From: Maribacter antarcticus DSM 21422
Lineage (GTDB): Bacteria; Bacteroidota; Bacteroidia; Flavobacteriales; Flavobacteriaceae
NCBI RefSeq assembly: GCF_000621125.1
Contig: NZ_JHZC01000015.1
Location: 1 to 64,000 of the forward strand
Direction: 5' to 3'
Length of the DNA stretch: 64,000 nucleotides
Under the pieces are notes generated by a model. It was not told the origin of the DNA. It searched no databases and worked only from the letters and a program-made list of their open reading frames with translations. Of the stretch, positions 54,829-64,000 are shown piece by piece. The translations under genes and the position numbers were made by a program. The first letter of the stretch is position 1. Each line of letters starts with the position of its first letter.

Positions 54829-56022
54829 TCATTCCGCTGCCTTAATTTTAATCCAAACCATTCTATGGTCCGAACTGGATTTCCTATCCAACATTAAATC
54901 ATGTAATACCTCTCCTTGAACGGGCCAAAAAACACCACAATCCACTACGTTTAAGTCAATAGATGGAAGAACATAATCTGCTCTTAATTTCCAAAGCGCG
55001 GTGTGGTATTTTCCACTTTCATTAGTTGGGCTTAAGCGCTCACCGCCTTTGCTAGAAGGGTTGATTTTATGGTTCACTCTTGGATGGCTCAATAAATCCC
55101 CTATTCCGCTTCTAATGGAACTGCCTTCATCCGGTGAAGAATTTAAATCTCCCATAATCACAAAGGACGTATCACCTAAAGCTCCCTTTTTACCAAGATC
55201 ATCGTAAATATAAGAGCTACCTTCATTATCGATATAGTCTCTCCAAAATCTAATTTCATCGTGATTCCTTTTACCATTTCTATCTTCTTCTCCATCAAAG
55301 CCAGGTGGAGTAGGATGACTGGCAAGTACATGTATAGTTTGATCGCCGAATTTTATGGGTACATCCCAATGAGATTTTGACGAAAGCCGAAATTTCTGCC
55401 AAGCTTCCGGACTATAAAAATTATCGCTATCAACTGTACTTGTTTTCAAATAATCAGGCATGTCTTTCCACTTGAAAAGTTGAAATGTGCGGATGTTCTC
55501 CTTGTCGATTGGAAACTTAGAAAGCAATACCATTCCATAATGACCTAGATACCTTCCATAACCATAGGCATCGTTCCCGTTTCCTTCAAATTTTCCATCT
55601 CCATTGAGATCAAACGGTGTTGCAACACCTGTGTTAAAAGTTGAATAGTAATAATAAGGATAGTCTATTGCCTCCGTATCTCCATGCCCTAAGTTCAAAT
55701 ATTCCTTAATGAATTTTTCTATACCCTCTTCAGGATTTTCGATATAGTCAAATTCATTTAGCAGAATTACATCTGGCCTTTTTGTTTGTATAATCTTTGC
55801 AATATTTATAATATGTTGGCTAGTCCCTTTTGAAAGCTTATCTTTTAATATCTGGGATGAGACACCATCGGCACCCCTACCAAGGTAGTTCTCGGATTCC
55901 ATACTTACGTTGAAGGTTGCAAACGTCAGATAGCTTGGTTCGTTTCCAATGGTTATATTCTTACATTGAACAATAACAAAGACCAAGCATAAACAAGCCA
56001 CTACATATTTAAAACGCATCAT
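54829..56022 (-). CDS. Endonuclease/exonuclease/phosphatase-fold lipoprotein
   Basis: 397 aa from the double Met at 56022 (MMRFKYVVACLCLV), giving lipobox VIVQC; the upstream frame to 56130 is not needed. EEP-fold motifs: LTFATFNVSMES, PDVILLNEFDY (metal Glu), HVLASHPTPPGFDG, FVIMGDLNSSPDEGS and SSDHRMVWIKI (C-terminal Asp-His). Extracytoplasmic, with long loops, so a phosphodiesterase or nuclease acting on external substrate. No operon partner. Confidence 0.85.
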   Translation of the reverse strand: MMRFKYVVACLCLVFVIVQCKNITIGNEPSYLTFATFNVSMESENYLGRGADGVSSQILKDKLSKGTSQHIINIAKIIQTKRPDVILLNEFDYIENPEEGIEKFIKEYLNLGHGDTEAIDYPYYYYSTFNTGVATPFDLNGDGKFEGNGNDAYGYGRYLGHYGMVLLSKFPIDKENIRTFQLFKWKDMPDYLKTSTVDSDNFYSPEAWQKFRLSSKSHWDVPIKFGDQTIHVLASHPTPPGFDGEEDRNGKRNHDEIRFWRDYIDNEGSSYIYDDLGKKGALGDTSFVIMGDLNSSPDEGSSIRSGIGDLLSHPRVNHKINPSSKGGERLSPTNESGKYHTALWKLRADYVLPSIDLNVVDCGVFWPVQGEVLHDLMLDRKSSSDHRMVWIKIKAAE

Positions 56023-56360
56023 TCCTATTAATAAGATTACCAGTCTACAATAGTACACTTTTACAAACTTTTCCAAATCATTAATTATACTAAAAGCTTT
56101 CCTACTCTTCCTTTTAAAATAGAGCAACAAAGGGTTAACGAATACTACGTTTTTTCATCTCTAAGTTGATCTATGCATCCTATATTTATACTTTTCCTAT
56201 AACGTATTGTACTACCCAATATCTTCTTGGGAATAATTCATAAAATCCTCTACAATATTAAATATAACGTTCTTATTTAAGAATAAACTTATCCTCTCAG
56301 GTTCTTCGGGGGGAACCTATGATTGCAATCTTTTATAGACACTTTTTTAATCTAACCCAA

Positions 56361-56419
56361 CCTTTATTTAAACTCTCAAGAAAGATAATAAAAATAGGAT
56401 AACACAAAGAACTCTTTAT
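56361..56419. repeat. Dispersed repeat copy C
   Basis: Left arm CCTTTATTTAAACTCTC, then the core AAGAAAGATAATAAAAATAG and GATAACACAAAGAACTC, matching copies A and B. The right half is replaced by an IS3 transposase tail. Confidence 0.65.
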
Positions 56420-56421
56420 CA

Positions 56422-56481
56422 AGAATGCACTCCAACTTGGGGTATAAAACCATAGCGGAATTTAAAATAGAAATATGTAAT
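56422..56481 (+). pseudogene. IS3 orfB C-terminal fragment
   Basis: Twenty codons reading RMHSNLGYKTIAEFKIEICN, homologous to the end of the IS3 remnant at 22.5 kb (MHS, LGYKTIEEFETEMYN). Only the 3' tail is left. Confidence 0.7.
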
Positions 56482-56866
56482 CAAAATATACCAGTATGAC
56501 CCTTATCAAATTACTCAAGTTTTTGTTTCAAGTACACGTCTGTAAAATTTAATATTTGAGACGGTAAATAGTCGCTGCAAGCTGACTCTATTGTTACAAG
56601 TAAATTTTTAGCGTTTATGACAAGTGCAAAATGAAGCTCTTGGAACAATAAAACAGTCATCTAAATGTACTTTCAAAAAAACTATGCGAACTCGATTACC
56701 TTTTTTAATTAATAATTGTATTAAACAATACTTAAGAATGGAAGGGGTTGGGTACTTCTAAATTTGATTACAGTCATACTAAAAATTGAGATTAAAACCC
56801 CGTTTTTATAACATAGTAGCCATGCACGGTATTGATAATAAGCAACCTAAACAGTTTTTGGTATAA

Positions 56867-58472
56867 ATGATATTTAACCTAGGCAAAAAAAGGAGTGAAA
56901 AATTAAAAACATCACTTAGTGAAATTAAAGAGGGTTCTTTTGATTTTGAAATGATTGAGAAATACTTTGAGAACAAAGATAATTCTGAGGTATTTCACAT
57001 TTTATCAGATAAGACTTGTGATGATTTGGATTCTGAAAAATTGTTCTGTTTTCTTGACAGAACAAACGCAAGAATTGGCCAATAGTTTTTGTATCATAAG
57101 CTGAAAACGATTTCTTCAAACACAAAGAATAGTAAACCCAATGAAGAAATTATTTCGATATTTACACAAGATGCCGTTTTTAGAGTGAAAATTCAACGAG
57201 AATTGACACCGTTAAATGACTTCAAAACATCCTATGTGTCCTCTCTTTTTCAAGAGAAACATATACCTCCTCCAAAATATTTTTTCATTTTCCAATTATT
57301 GTCATTTGCGAGCATATTGCTTTTGGCATTACTTCCGTTTAATTTTTAATTCATTTTCGCCCTTATTTGGATTTTTGTAATTAACCTTGGAATCCATTTT
57401 TGGAATAAGAAAAATTTATTCAAATACTTGCAATCAATTAAGCAGTTGTTGCGACTTAATCACAATGCCTCTTCCATTCATAAAGAAGTACTTTTAAGTA
57501 GGATTAATACTGATTTAGCCCAATCAGTCAGGGTAATACATCAGGTTAGGAATCGGATGTTGTTTTTTTAGCTAGAGGGGAAACTGCAAGGGGATTTAGC
57601 CGTTATATTCTGGAGTACGTTTGAACTCGTAAAACCGCTCTTCCTTTTAGAACCAATTCTACTATTCGCAGTTTTAAAACGATTACATACAAAACGTAAG
57701 GAAATCGAAGCCGTTTTTTCATTTATTGGAGAAGTAGATTCGTTAATTCCCATTGCCTCCTTAAGAAAAGGGAGTCATTTGTTTTGCATACCTAAAATCA
57801 ATAAAGAAGACATTAAGATTATCGCGGAGGAAATATACCATCCTTTAATTCAAAATTGTATAACCCATACCATTTCGGTTTCAGACAAATCAATCCTTCT
57901 GACAGGTTCCAATATGTCGGGGAAAACAACTTTTATTAGAAGTGTCGGTTTAAACCTAATCCCTGGTTTAACAATAAACATCTATTTTGCCAAAGCAATT
58001 ACCTTACCGATGATGCGGATATACTCCGCTATTCGGATACGTGACGACTTAATAAACGATAAAAGTTACTATTTCGAGGAGGTACGCACCATTAAAGAGG
58101 TGCTTGAAAAAAGTAGGGAAGGTAAACCAGACCTTTTCCTACTCGATGAGATTTTCAAAGGCACAAATACGGTAGAGAGAATCGCCGGCGGTAAAGCAAC
58201 ACTATCTTATTTAGCGCAAAAAAACAACCTAGTCTTTGTGTCTACGCGTGATATTGAACTAACAGATATGCTAAAAGATTCATATGAATTATATCATTTC
58301 AGCGAAAATATAAACCAGAAAACCGTTGATTTCCATTTTAAATTAAAAAAAGCAATGCCTTAAAATTCTTGAAATAAACGATTACCCAGATAGCTTAATC
58401 AAAGAGGCAAATGAAATTCCAATAGTACTTGATAAGCATATGCAAAAGGATGAGCTTTCACTTCTGGATTAG
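56867..58472 (+). pseudogene. MutS-like (domain V) membrane ATPase pseudogene
   Basis: One frame for about 500 codons interrupted by stops near 57083, 57347 and 57569, and a frameshift near 58363. Before the lesions a hydrophobic hairpin is present (FFIFQLLSFASILLLALLPF). The 3' part holds the MutS-type ATPase: Walker A ILLTGSNMSGKTTFIR, Walker B LFLLDEIFKGTNTVER and the tail NDYPDSLIKEAN after the frameshift. Intact relatives in Bacteroidota are about 600 aa DNA-mismatch-repair-like membrane ATPases of unknown role. Not functional here. Confidence 0.8.
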
Positions 58473-58581
58473 CTCCCGAATAGCTTACTTTTAAGCTAAA
58501 TGACACTAAGGTGACACCTAACTGTCGTAATAAAAGCCCTGGAGAACTGCTAGCTTTGCACCAACAGAAAACTGTAACCCA

Positions 58582-60339
58582 ATGGAAACTCCATCACTTG
58601 GAAATAATCTTATTTACCAAAGAAAACTGAAAGGTTATTCACAAGAAGAACTTTCGCAAAAAACAGAAGTGACTATACGCACTATTCAACGGATAGAAAA
58701 GGGTACTGTAAATCCGCACCTGCAAACCGTAAAACTACTAGCCGCTGCCTTATCTATAAATATAGATGACCTACTCGTACTAGAAAACCCTAAAAAAGAA
58801 TCTATACAGCAGAAATGGCTACTCCTAATGCACGGCACACCATTATTGGGGTTTCTGTTGCCCTTTTGTAATGTATTGTTTCCGCTGTTCCTTTGGATTC
58901 ACAAAAGAGAGGATAATTCCCTTTACGACGAACATGGCACCCGTATTATAAATTTTCATATCACCGTATTAATACTTTATATTCTTTCCTTTGTAGCATT
59001 AATTACTATTGAAAAATGGGGGTTTATATTCTTTATACTCGTAATCCCAACATGTGTTTTAATTGTTATAGCTAATATTATTTATGCGGTAAAGGAGCAT
59101 AAATGTTACTATCCCCTAGCCATTCCTTTTTTAAAGTTCAAAAAACAAAAAGTAAACAAGGTGCTTTTATTACTTCCATTTGCCTTTGTAGTTATAAGTT
59201 GTCAAACTTCGATGAAGGAAGGTATTACCCGTTTGGACGGAACAATGATTTCCGCAGATTCCTTAACCCATAAAATAGACCAGTTGCTAACAGATGCAAA
59301 GGTACACGGAATGGCAATTTCTGTATTTAATAAAAACACACCTGTATACCAAAAAATCTTCGGTTATAGCGATTACCCTAATAAAATACCACTTACCGAT
59401 TCTACAAATATTTACGGGGCTTCCTTAAGCAAAGCAGTCTTCAGTATTTTGGTAATGGCCTTAGTGGAAGAAGGCGTAATCAATCTGGATACGCCACTCG
59501 AGAGTTATCTGCCAAAGAAAATATATGAATATGAACCACAGACCCGATGGCACGACGACTTTTGCGATTTAAAAAAAGATAGCCTTTACCAAAAGATCAC
59601 GGCTCGTATGTGCCTTGCCCATACTACTGGATTTCCAAATTGGAGGTGGATAGAAAAAGACCAAAAACTTAAAACTCATAGTACACCCGGGACCAAATAC
59701 AGCTATAGTGGCGAGGGTTTCGTCTATTTACAGGTAGTTTTAGAAAAATTGTCCGGTATGGGCCTGGAGGAGCTTGCACAGGAAAGGGTTTTTGAACCCT
59801 TAGGGATGAAAGCCTCCAGTTACCAATGGAATCCCAAATTTGAAAAGGATTATGCCTTCGGTCATAAAACAGATGGGGGAAAATATGAAAAGGACAAGGA
59901 TAACGAACCTCGTGGTGGTAGTACTTTAGAAACAACAGCCTTAGACTACGCTACATTCTTGGAGGCCATACTTCATAAAAAAATCGTATCCGTAGCTTCC
60001 TATACAGAAATTTTCTCTCCCCATATACGGATTACATCATCTGCTCAGTTCGGAGTTGGAACTGCTATCAAGACCGATAAATATGATCCTATTAACCTTA
60101 GTTACGGCCTAGGATGGGGCTATTTAAAAACACCGTTTGGCAAAGGAGTATTCAAGGAAGGGAGCGGAAACGGATTTCAACATTATTCAATTTTGTTTCC
60201 AGAAATAGGCATAGGAATTATGATCATGACCAATAGCGATAATGGAAAAAGCATCTTTAAGGAACTATTGGAAGTGGCAATAAAAGACACCTTTACCCCT
60301 TGGGAATGGGAGAATTACATCCCCTATAATGAATTATAA
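58582..60339 (+). CDS. Fusion: XRE helix-turn-helix, membrane helices, serine hydrolase (beta-lactamase fold)
   Basis: 585 aa in one uninterrupted frame. Residues 8-62 form an XRE/HTH_3 domain (LKGYSQEELSQKTEVTIRTI). Residues 84-170 hold three hydrophobic stretches like DUF4870 proteins (GFLLPFCNVLFPLFLWIHK, then INFHITVLILYILS). A fourth segment (VLLLLPFAFVVISC, 194-207) looks like a lipoprotein signal with lipobox VISC. Residues 225-580 are a class C-like serine hydrolase with Ser281-x-x-Lys284 (GASLSKAVF) and Tyr-x-Gly-type motif (YSYSGEG). It appears to join a membrane HTH regulator with an extracytoplasmic hydrolase, perhaps as a one-component sensor. Confidence 0.85.
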   Translation: METPSLGNNLIYQRKLKGYSQEELSQKTEVTIRTIQRIEKGTVNPHLQTVKLLAAALSINIDDLLVLENPKKESIQQKWLLLMHGTPLLGFLLPFCNVLFPLFLWIHKREDNSLYDEHGTRIINFHITVLILYILSFVALITIEKWGFIFFILVIPTCVLIVIANIIYAVKEHKCYYPLAIPFLKFKKQKVNKVLLLLPFAFVVISCQTSMKEGITRLDGTMISADSLTHKIDQLLTDAKVHGMAISVFNKNTPVYQKIFGYSDYPNKIPLTDSTNIYGASLSKAVFSILVMALVEEGVINLDTPLESYLPKKIYEYEPQTRWHDDFCDLKKDSLYQKITARMCLAHTTGFPNWRWIEKDQKLKTHSTPGTKYSYSGEGFVYLQVVLEKLSGMGLEELAQERVFEPLGMKASSYQWNPKFEKDYAFGHKTDGGKYEKDKDNEPRGGSTLETTALDYATFLEAILHKKIVSVASYTEIFSPHIRITSSAQFGVGTAIKTDKYDPINLSYGLGWGYLKTPFGKGVFKEGSGNGFQHYSILFPEIGIGIMIMTNSDNGKSIFKELLEVAIKDTFTPWEWENYIPYNEL

Positions 60340-60529
60340 TTTCCTTCTATAGAAGAAAGTCCGAGTAGCATTGATTTAGGTGCTATAAAACGAACACTTG
60401 TTGCTAATTTAGAGAAATTTAAAAACTACAGCGCAGGATTAAACCCACCTTTAATTGAGCTTTCAAAAACTAAAGGGCAAAGGTCATTTGTTAAATAGCC
60501 TGAAATACTATGTTTATTTCTTTGAAAAA

Positions 60530-62220
60530 TTAAGAGACTGGCGGTAAATCCATCACCTCCTCAATTCTATTAAACGGGTCATCTGGATTGAAAGGTTTAA
60601 ATACGAAACCATTCATACCACTTTGAAAAATCTTATTTTTTACTTCGAGAAATACCGAGGCGGATAGCACAATTATAGGTAGCGTGGTATTGAATTTTCT
60701 GATTTCGATTGCAGAAGTGTAACCGTCCATTACCGGCATCTGTATATCCATTAGGACTACATCATAACTGTTTTTCCTCACCATATTAATGGCCATTAAA
60801 CCCTCAAAAGAATCGTCCACAAACAAATCTGCCTTCTCCAATACTTGTTTGCAAACCATTATATTGATTTTGTTATCCTCTACCAACAATATTCTTATGC
60901 CTTTTAGATTGCGCTCTTTTTCTCCGGAGTTATGGTCCAACCCCCCAATAGAAGCCGGGCGCAACTCTAAATCAAAGTAAAAACGACTTCCAATCCCTAC
61001 ATCACCTTCAATTTTGACTGTTGAGCCCTTGGCTTCCACTACGCTTTTAACTATGGGCAGGCCAAGCCCTGTGCCACCATAAAAACGATTTGTACTTATG
61101 GAGGCCTGAGTAAATGGTTGCCCTATATTTTCCAATTGTTCTTGTGCAATACCGAATCCAGTATCCATGACCTCAATACGAACAAGTATGTTTCCCTTTT
61201 TGTCCTCCTGATTTGAAACTTTTAAAATCACACTTCCTTTTTCTGTAAACTTTATGGCGTTGGAGACTATATTATTCATCGCCTGATTGAAACGGTCTAT
61301 ATCCAACCAGACTCTTGGAAAGTCTTTACCAATTTGCAATTATAAAGACTTTCCTTTCTTAAAACAACCAGGCTCATGAATCTATTTTATTTGCTTTACA
61401 GCTGCTAGTATATCCCTAGGAATTGGATTGAGTTTGATTCCGCTAGACTCCATTTTGCTAAAATCCAACACGTTGATCAGTAAGTTCAGTACTATTTTTC
61501 CCGAGTAGTTTAATGCCTCTATGTTGTCCTGTTGATTCTTTCTTGGGTTTATATCTCCTAAGTAAGATGTCAGAGCGTCCAATAATCGTATTAAGTGGCG
61601 TCCGAATCTCATGGCTCATCATAGTTAAAAATTTGGTCTTTGCATTAGATGCTTCAACGGCTTTTTCCCGTTCACTATGTATGCTCGAATAGAATTGGAG
61701 ATTACTGACAAAAAAAATACCAACTGATATGTAATACGAATTGCAGTGGTGATAATGGAAATTGGATAACTGTATCTTCCAGCAGATAAGACATCCATCT
61801 GTGTACTGGTAAATAGGTTAAAATCCGTAAAGTACAGAAGAAACCAAAGTACCATGGATAGTACCGGAAAAATCATGATATAGATTTTTTCCCTTCTAAA
61901 TAAAAAAAACACAAAAGGCAGTCCCATGGCAAACATTAATATAAACTCGACGCTTTCGGCCTTTCCGATGAAAGAAGAAGCTATGGCAACGCATAAATTA
62001 AAAGTGACGAGATAAATCTAACGAGCCAAAGTTAGGTTTCCCCTCTTGGGGATAATCGCCGCTAATATAGATAGAGGTACGGTAACTCCAATATAATTGC
62101 TCAATTCGTGCAAATCCAAACTTCGTGCTAAAAAAAACCATAGTATCGAAATAACCATGGTCAAAAGGGAAAGTTTGAATACTAGTTTTACTCTACGCTT
62201 AGAGAATTCAACATAATTTA
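60530..62220 (-). pseudogene. Hybrid sensor histidine kinase, frameshifted
   Basis: Minus strand. Upstream part: membrane-spanning sensor (FKLSLLTMVISILWFFLAR) broken by an in-frame TAG near 62020; then 61625-61936 with more membrane helices; a frameshift; HisKA-like helix at 61382-61612 ([32 protein letters not shown]); a second break; then HATPase (DIDRFNQAMNNIVSNAIKF, MDTGFGIAQEQLENIG, YGGTGLGLPIVKS) and a receiver domain (LLVEDNKINIMVC, DVVLMDIQMPVMDGYTS, KPF) at 60530-61339. The histidine of the phosphorylation helix lies in the disrupted zone. At least three lesions. Confidence 0.75.
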
Positions 62221-63010
62221 AAATAATTGATATGTATTAAATATAAAAGTTGACCAACTTCTTCGATGACGATAAGCTAGGTATACAATTAGGGCTTTAC
62301 CCAACAAAACCTTGTGTTTTAATACTTTTATATCTCATAGGTATTAAGCTTCTAAAAATCAACCGATAAGCGGCAAAGGGATATCTTATGATGTCCGTAG
62401 TGATAGTAGCAGGATATAAAATCAAGTCCCTAATTTTAATAGCTTATAATCATAATTTTTGTACAGGTACTACATTCCAATTTTGACTTCTTTAACCATT
62501 GTTTTTTAGGTAGTTAATTCTTTTAAAAATACTTATACCCTTCAAAAATATATATTAAGATCATGTTACCAAACTAATGAAGAGTGATGCTTGACCTTCT
62601 TATCTTCCTTATGGGTTAGGTGGGTTAATTCGATATATTGATTCGTATATTGTCTTTGTACCTGGTGGCGAAAATGATGTGCTACTTTTCTCGGATACTT
62701 ATTTTTCATATCATCAATTTAAACATATATGTGTAGGAAATTTCTTATTTTATATTCTGAAATTCATTTACATATAAACAAAAGCAGCGAGAAGTGTAGT
62801 GAACAATCCCATATAGGACTAGTCGAGTAGAGCTTTTATTGTGGATTAAATTTCCAAAAATTTCAGAAAAGGCTTGCGCTAATAAATTGGACATAGACGT
62901 TCAATTAAAGCTGTTTTCACTTGAATAATTTAGGATAATAAATCCTAGCTTTATCTAAATTTTTAAAAATACTAAATAAGTAAAACAGCAACTATTTTTA
63001 GTTTAGCTCA
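62221..63010. other. Intergenic region, nothing recognised
   Basis: About 790 bp, AT-rich, between the decayed kinase and selD. No domain, tRNA, repeat or strong terminator seen on either strand. Confidence 0.5.
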
Positions 63011-64000
63011 CTATTCTTTGTCATTTATATAAATCGCTGATTCTGATATTTCTATAAGTTCTCCTATTGGTTCAGCAAAAAGACCCTTACTTTTTAGAAT
63101 TGATTCAACTTTTTGAGAAGCCTCTTTTTTGACAGCAATTAATAACCCTCCACTGGTTTGTGGGTCACATAAGATATATCGTTGTTTTTTATCTTCAATT
63201 TTAAGCTTGTGACCGTAGCTTTCCCAATTTCTTATGGTTCCACCGGGGATACATTTTTTATCAAGATAGCCATGAATCTCTTTGAAAATTGGTACTTTGT
63301 TATAATTAACAATGGCAGATACATTACTAGCTTCACACACCTCAAGTAAATGTCCAATAAGTCCGAACCCAGTTACATCGGTTAAAGCTGTTATTTCGTC
63401 AATTTCTGAAAGAATCATTCCAACATCATTTAAAACTATCATTGAGTTAGCAGCAATATCTTTATGTTCTTCCTCAAGAACACCTTTCTTTTGTGCAGTA
63501 GCCAAAATGCCAATACCTAAAGGTTTGGTTAGATAAAGAATGCTTCCTGCCTGTGCTTTATCATTTCGTTTTAAATTAGAGATTGCAACCGACCCAGTAA
63601 CTGCGAGCCCAAAAATAGGTTCTGGATTATCAATACTATGACCACCTGCAAGCAGTATTCCTGCATCTGAGCATGCTTTCCTACCACCTTCCATTACCTG
63701 AGCAGCAACTTCAGGAGCTATTTTATCAATGGGCCAACCTAGAATTGCAATCGCCATTAATGGCTTACCTCCCATAGCATATACATCGCTGATAGCATTC
63801 GTAGCAGCTATTCTTCCAAAAGTGAAAGGGTCGTCTACGATGGGCATGAAAAAATCTGTGGTACTGATGACACCAATTCCATTTCCCATATCGTATACCG
63901 CAGCATCGTCTCTCGTATCGTTACCCACTAGAAGACGTGCGTCTTCAACCTGAGGAGCGCTAGACGCTAATATGGTAGTTAATACCTTAGGTGATATTTT
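63011..64000 (-). CDS. selD: Selenide, water dikinase (selenophosphate synthetase), N-terminus beyond window
   Basis: 330 residues visible, open to the window edge. SelD features: [13 protein letters not shown] at the edge (the catalytic Cys or Sec lies just outside), [67 protein letters not shown] and [26 protein letters not shown]. It makes selenophosphate from selenide and ATP for selenouridine tRNA or selenocysteine. Whether the catalytic residue is Cys or Sec cannot be seen. Confidence 0.95.
   Translation of the reverse strand, partial: KISPKVLTTILASSAPQVEDARLLVGNDTRDDAAVYDMGNGIGVISTTDFFMPIVDDPFTFGRIAATNAISDVYAMGGKPLMAIAILGWPIDKIAPEVAAQVMEGGRKACSDAGILLAGGHSIDNPEPIFGLAVTGSVAISNLKRNDKAQAGSILYLTKPLGIGILATAQKKGVLEEEHKDIAANSMIVLNDVGMILSEIDEITALTDVTGFGLIGHLLEVCEASNVSAIVNYNKVPIFKEIHGYLDKKCIPGGTIRNWESYGHKLKIEDKKQRYILCDPQTSGGLLIAVKKEASQKVESILKSKGLFAEPIGELIEISESAIYINDKE

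Larger units (their letters stand above)
56131..56866. other. Intergenic region with repeat copy C and IS3 tail
   Basis: About 735 bp without a gene. It holds dispersed-repeat copy C (56361-56419) joined to the fragment of an IS3 orfB (56422-56481). Nothing else recognisable. Confidence 0.5.

Noticed and set aside
1-64000. CRISPR arrays or rRNA genes
   Set aside because: No regularly spaced direct repeats or rRNA-like conserved segments were seen; the repeats present are single dispersed units.

Overview
The window looks like chromosome of a marine-type Bacteroidota, most likely Flavobacteriaceae. It is AT-rich, carries two SusC/SusD outer-membrane pairs, a FecI/FecR sigma/anti-sigma pair, many Sec/lipobox lipoproteins, a TAnnTTTG-type promoter, and few Shine-Dalgarno sequences. 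I could not assign a genus.

Layout. 1-0.9 kb: decayed IS3 transposase. 1.0-8.8 kb (minus): a catabolic operon of Tm-1-like UPF0261 protein, MFS transporter, TIM-barrel partner, cupin, a large propeller/azurin lipoprotein and a ThuA-like lipoprotein. A decayed IS30 copy abuts its 5' end. 9.9-20.1 kb (minus): SusC, SusD, a complete YnjBCD-like ABC importer, a nucleoside hydrolase and a methylthioribose-kinase-like enzyme. This reads as a full path from the outer membrane to the cytosol for a nucleoside-like substrate. 20.2-24.8 kb: a gene graveyard with a DUF2064 glycosyltransferase, a truncated flavin oxidoreductase, the 3' half of a tRNA-Leu(TAG) with its terminator, a tyrosine-recombinase fragment, an IS3 deletion derivative and two decayed lipoprotein genes. 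This is the scar of a tRNA-targeting integrated element. 24.8-28.7 kb: topoisomerase III and a secreted M20 amidohydrolase. 29.05-30.7 kb: an intact, GC-richer IS1182-family element. 31.0-39.6 kb (minus): ECF sigma factor, FecR, SusC with STN domain, SusD and two secreted glycerophosphodiesterases, closed by a strong terminator.

40.6-49.9 kb (plus): an accessory island beginning with a TetR regulator. A 14-bp palindrome, probably its operator, occurs four times, once inside a coding region. The island encodes an NTF2-like protein, two AhpD/CMD proteins, a secreted isochorismatase-like hydrolase, an alpha/beta hydrolase, a membrane protein, a serine hydrolase, a PNPOx-like flavoprotein, a CPBP protease and a second-type GAPDH with an altered active-site loop. 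About 50-bp direct repeats flank it, and the gene after GAPDH is cut off beside the right repeat.

50-56 kb: periplasmic beta-carbonic anhydrase, LRR protein, DUF547, DUF427 and an endonuclease/phosphatase-fold lipoprotein, separated by long gaps with repeat and tRNA-like debris. 56.9-62.2 kb: a MutS-like pseudogene, an unusual single protein joining an XRE helix-turn-helix, membrane helices and a serine-hydrolase domain, and a broken hybrid histidine kinase. The right edge holds the C-terminal part of SelD.

The best candidates for something new are the SusCD-ABC-nucleoside hydrolase-kinase operon, the HTH-membrane-serine hydrolase fusion, and the TetR island with its repeated operator and extra GAPDH.
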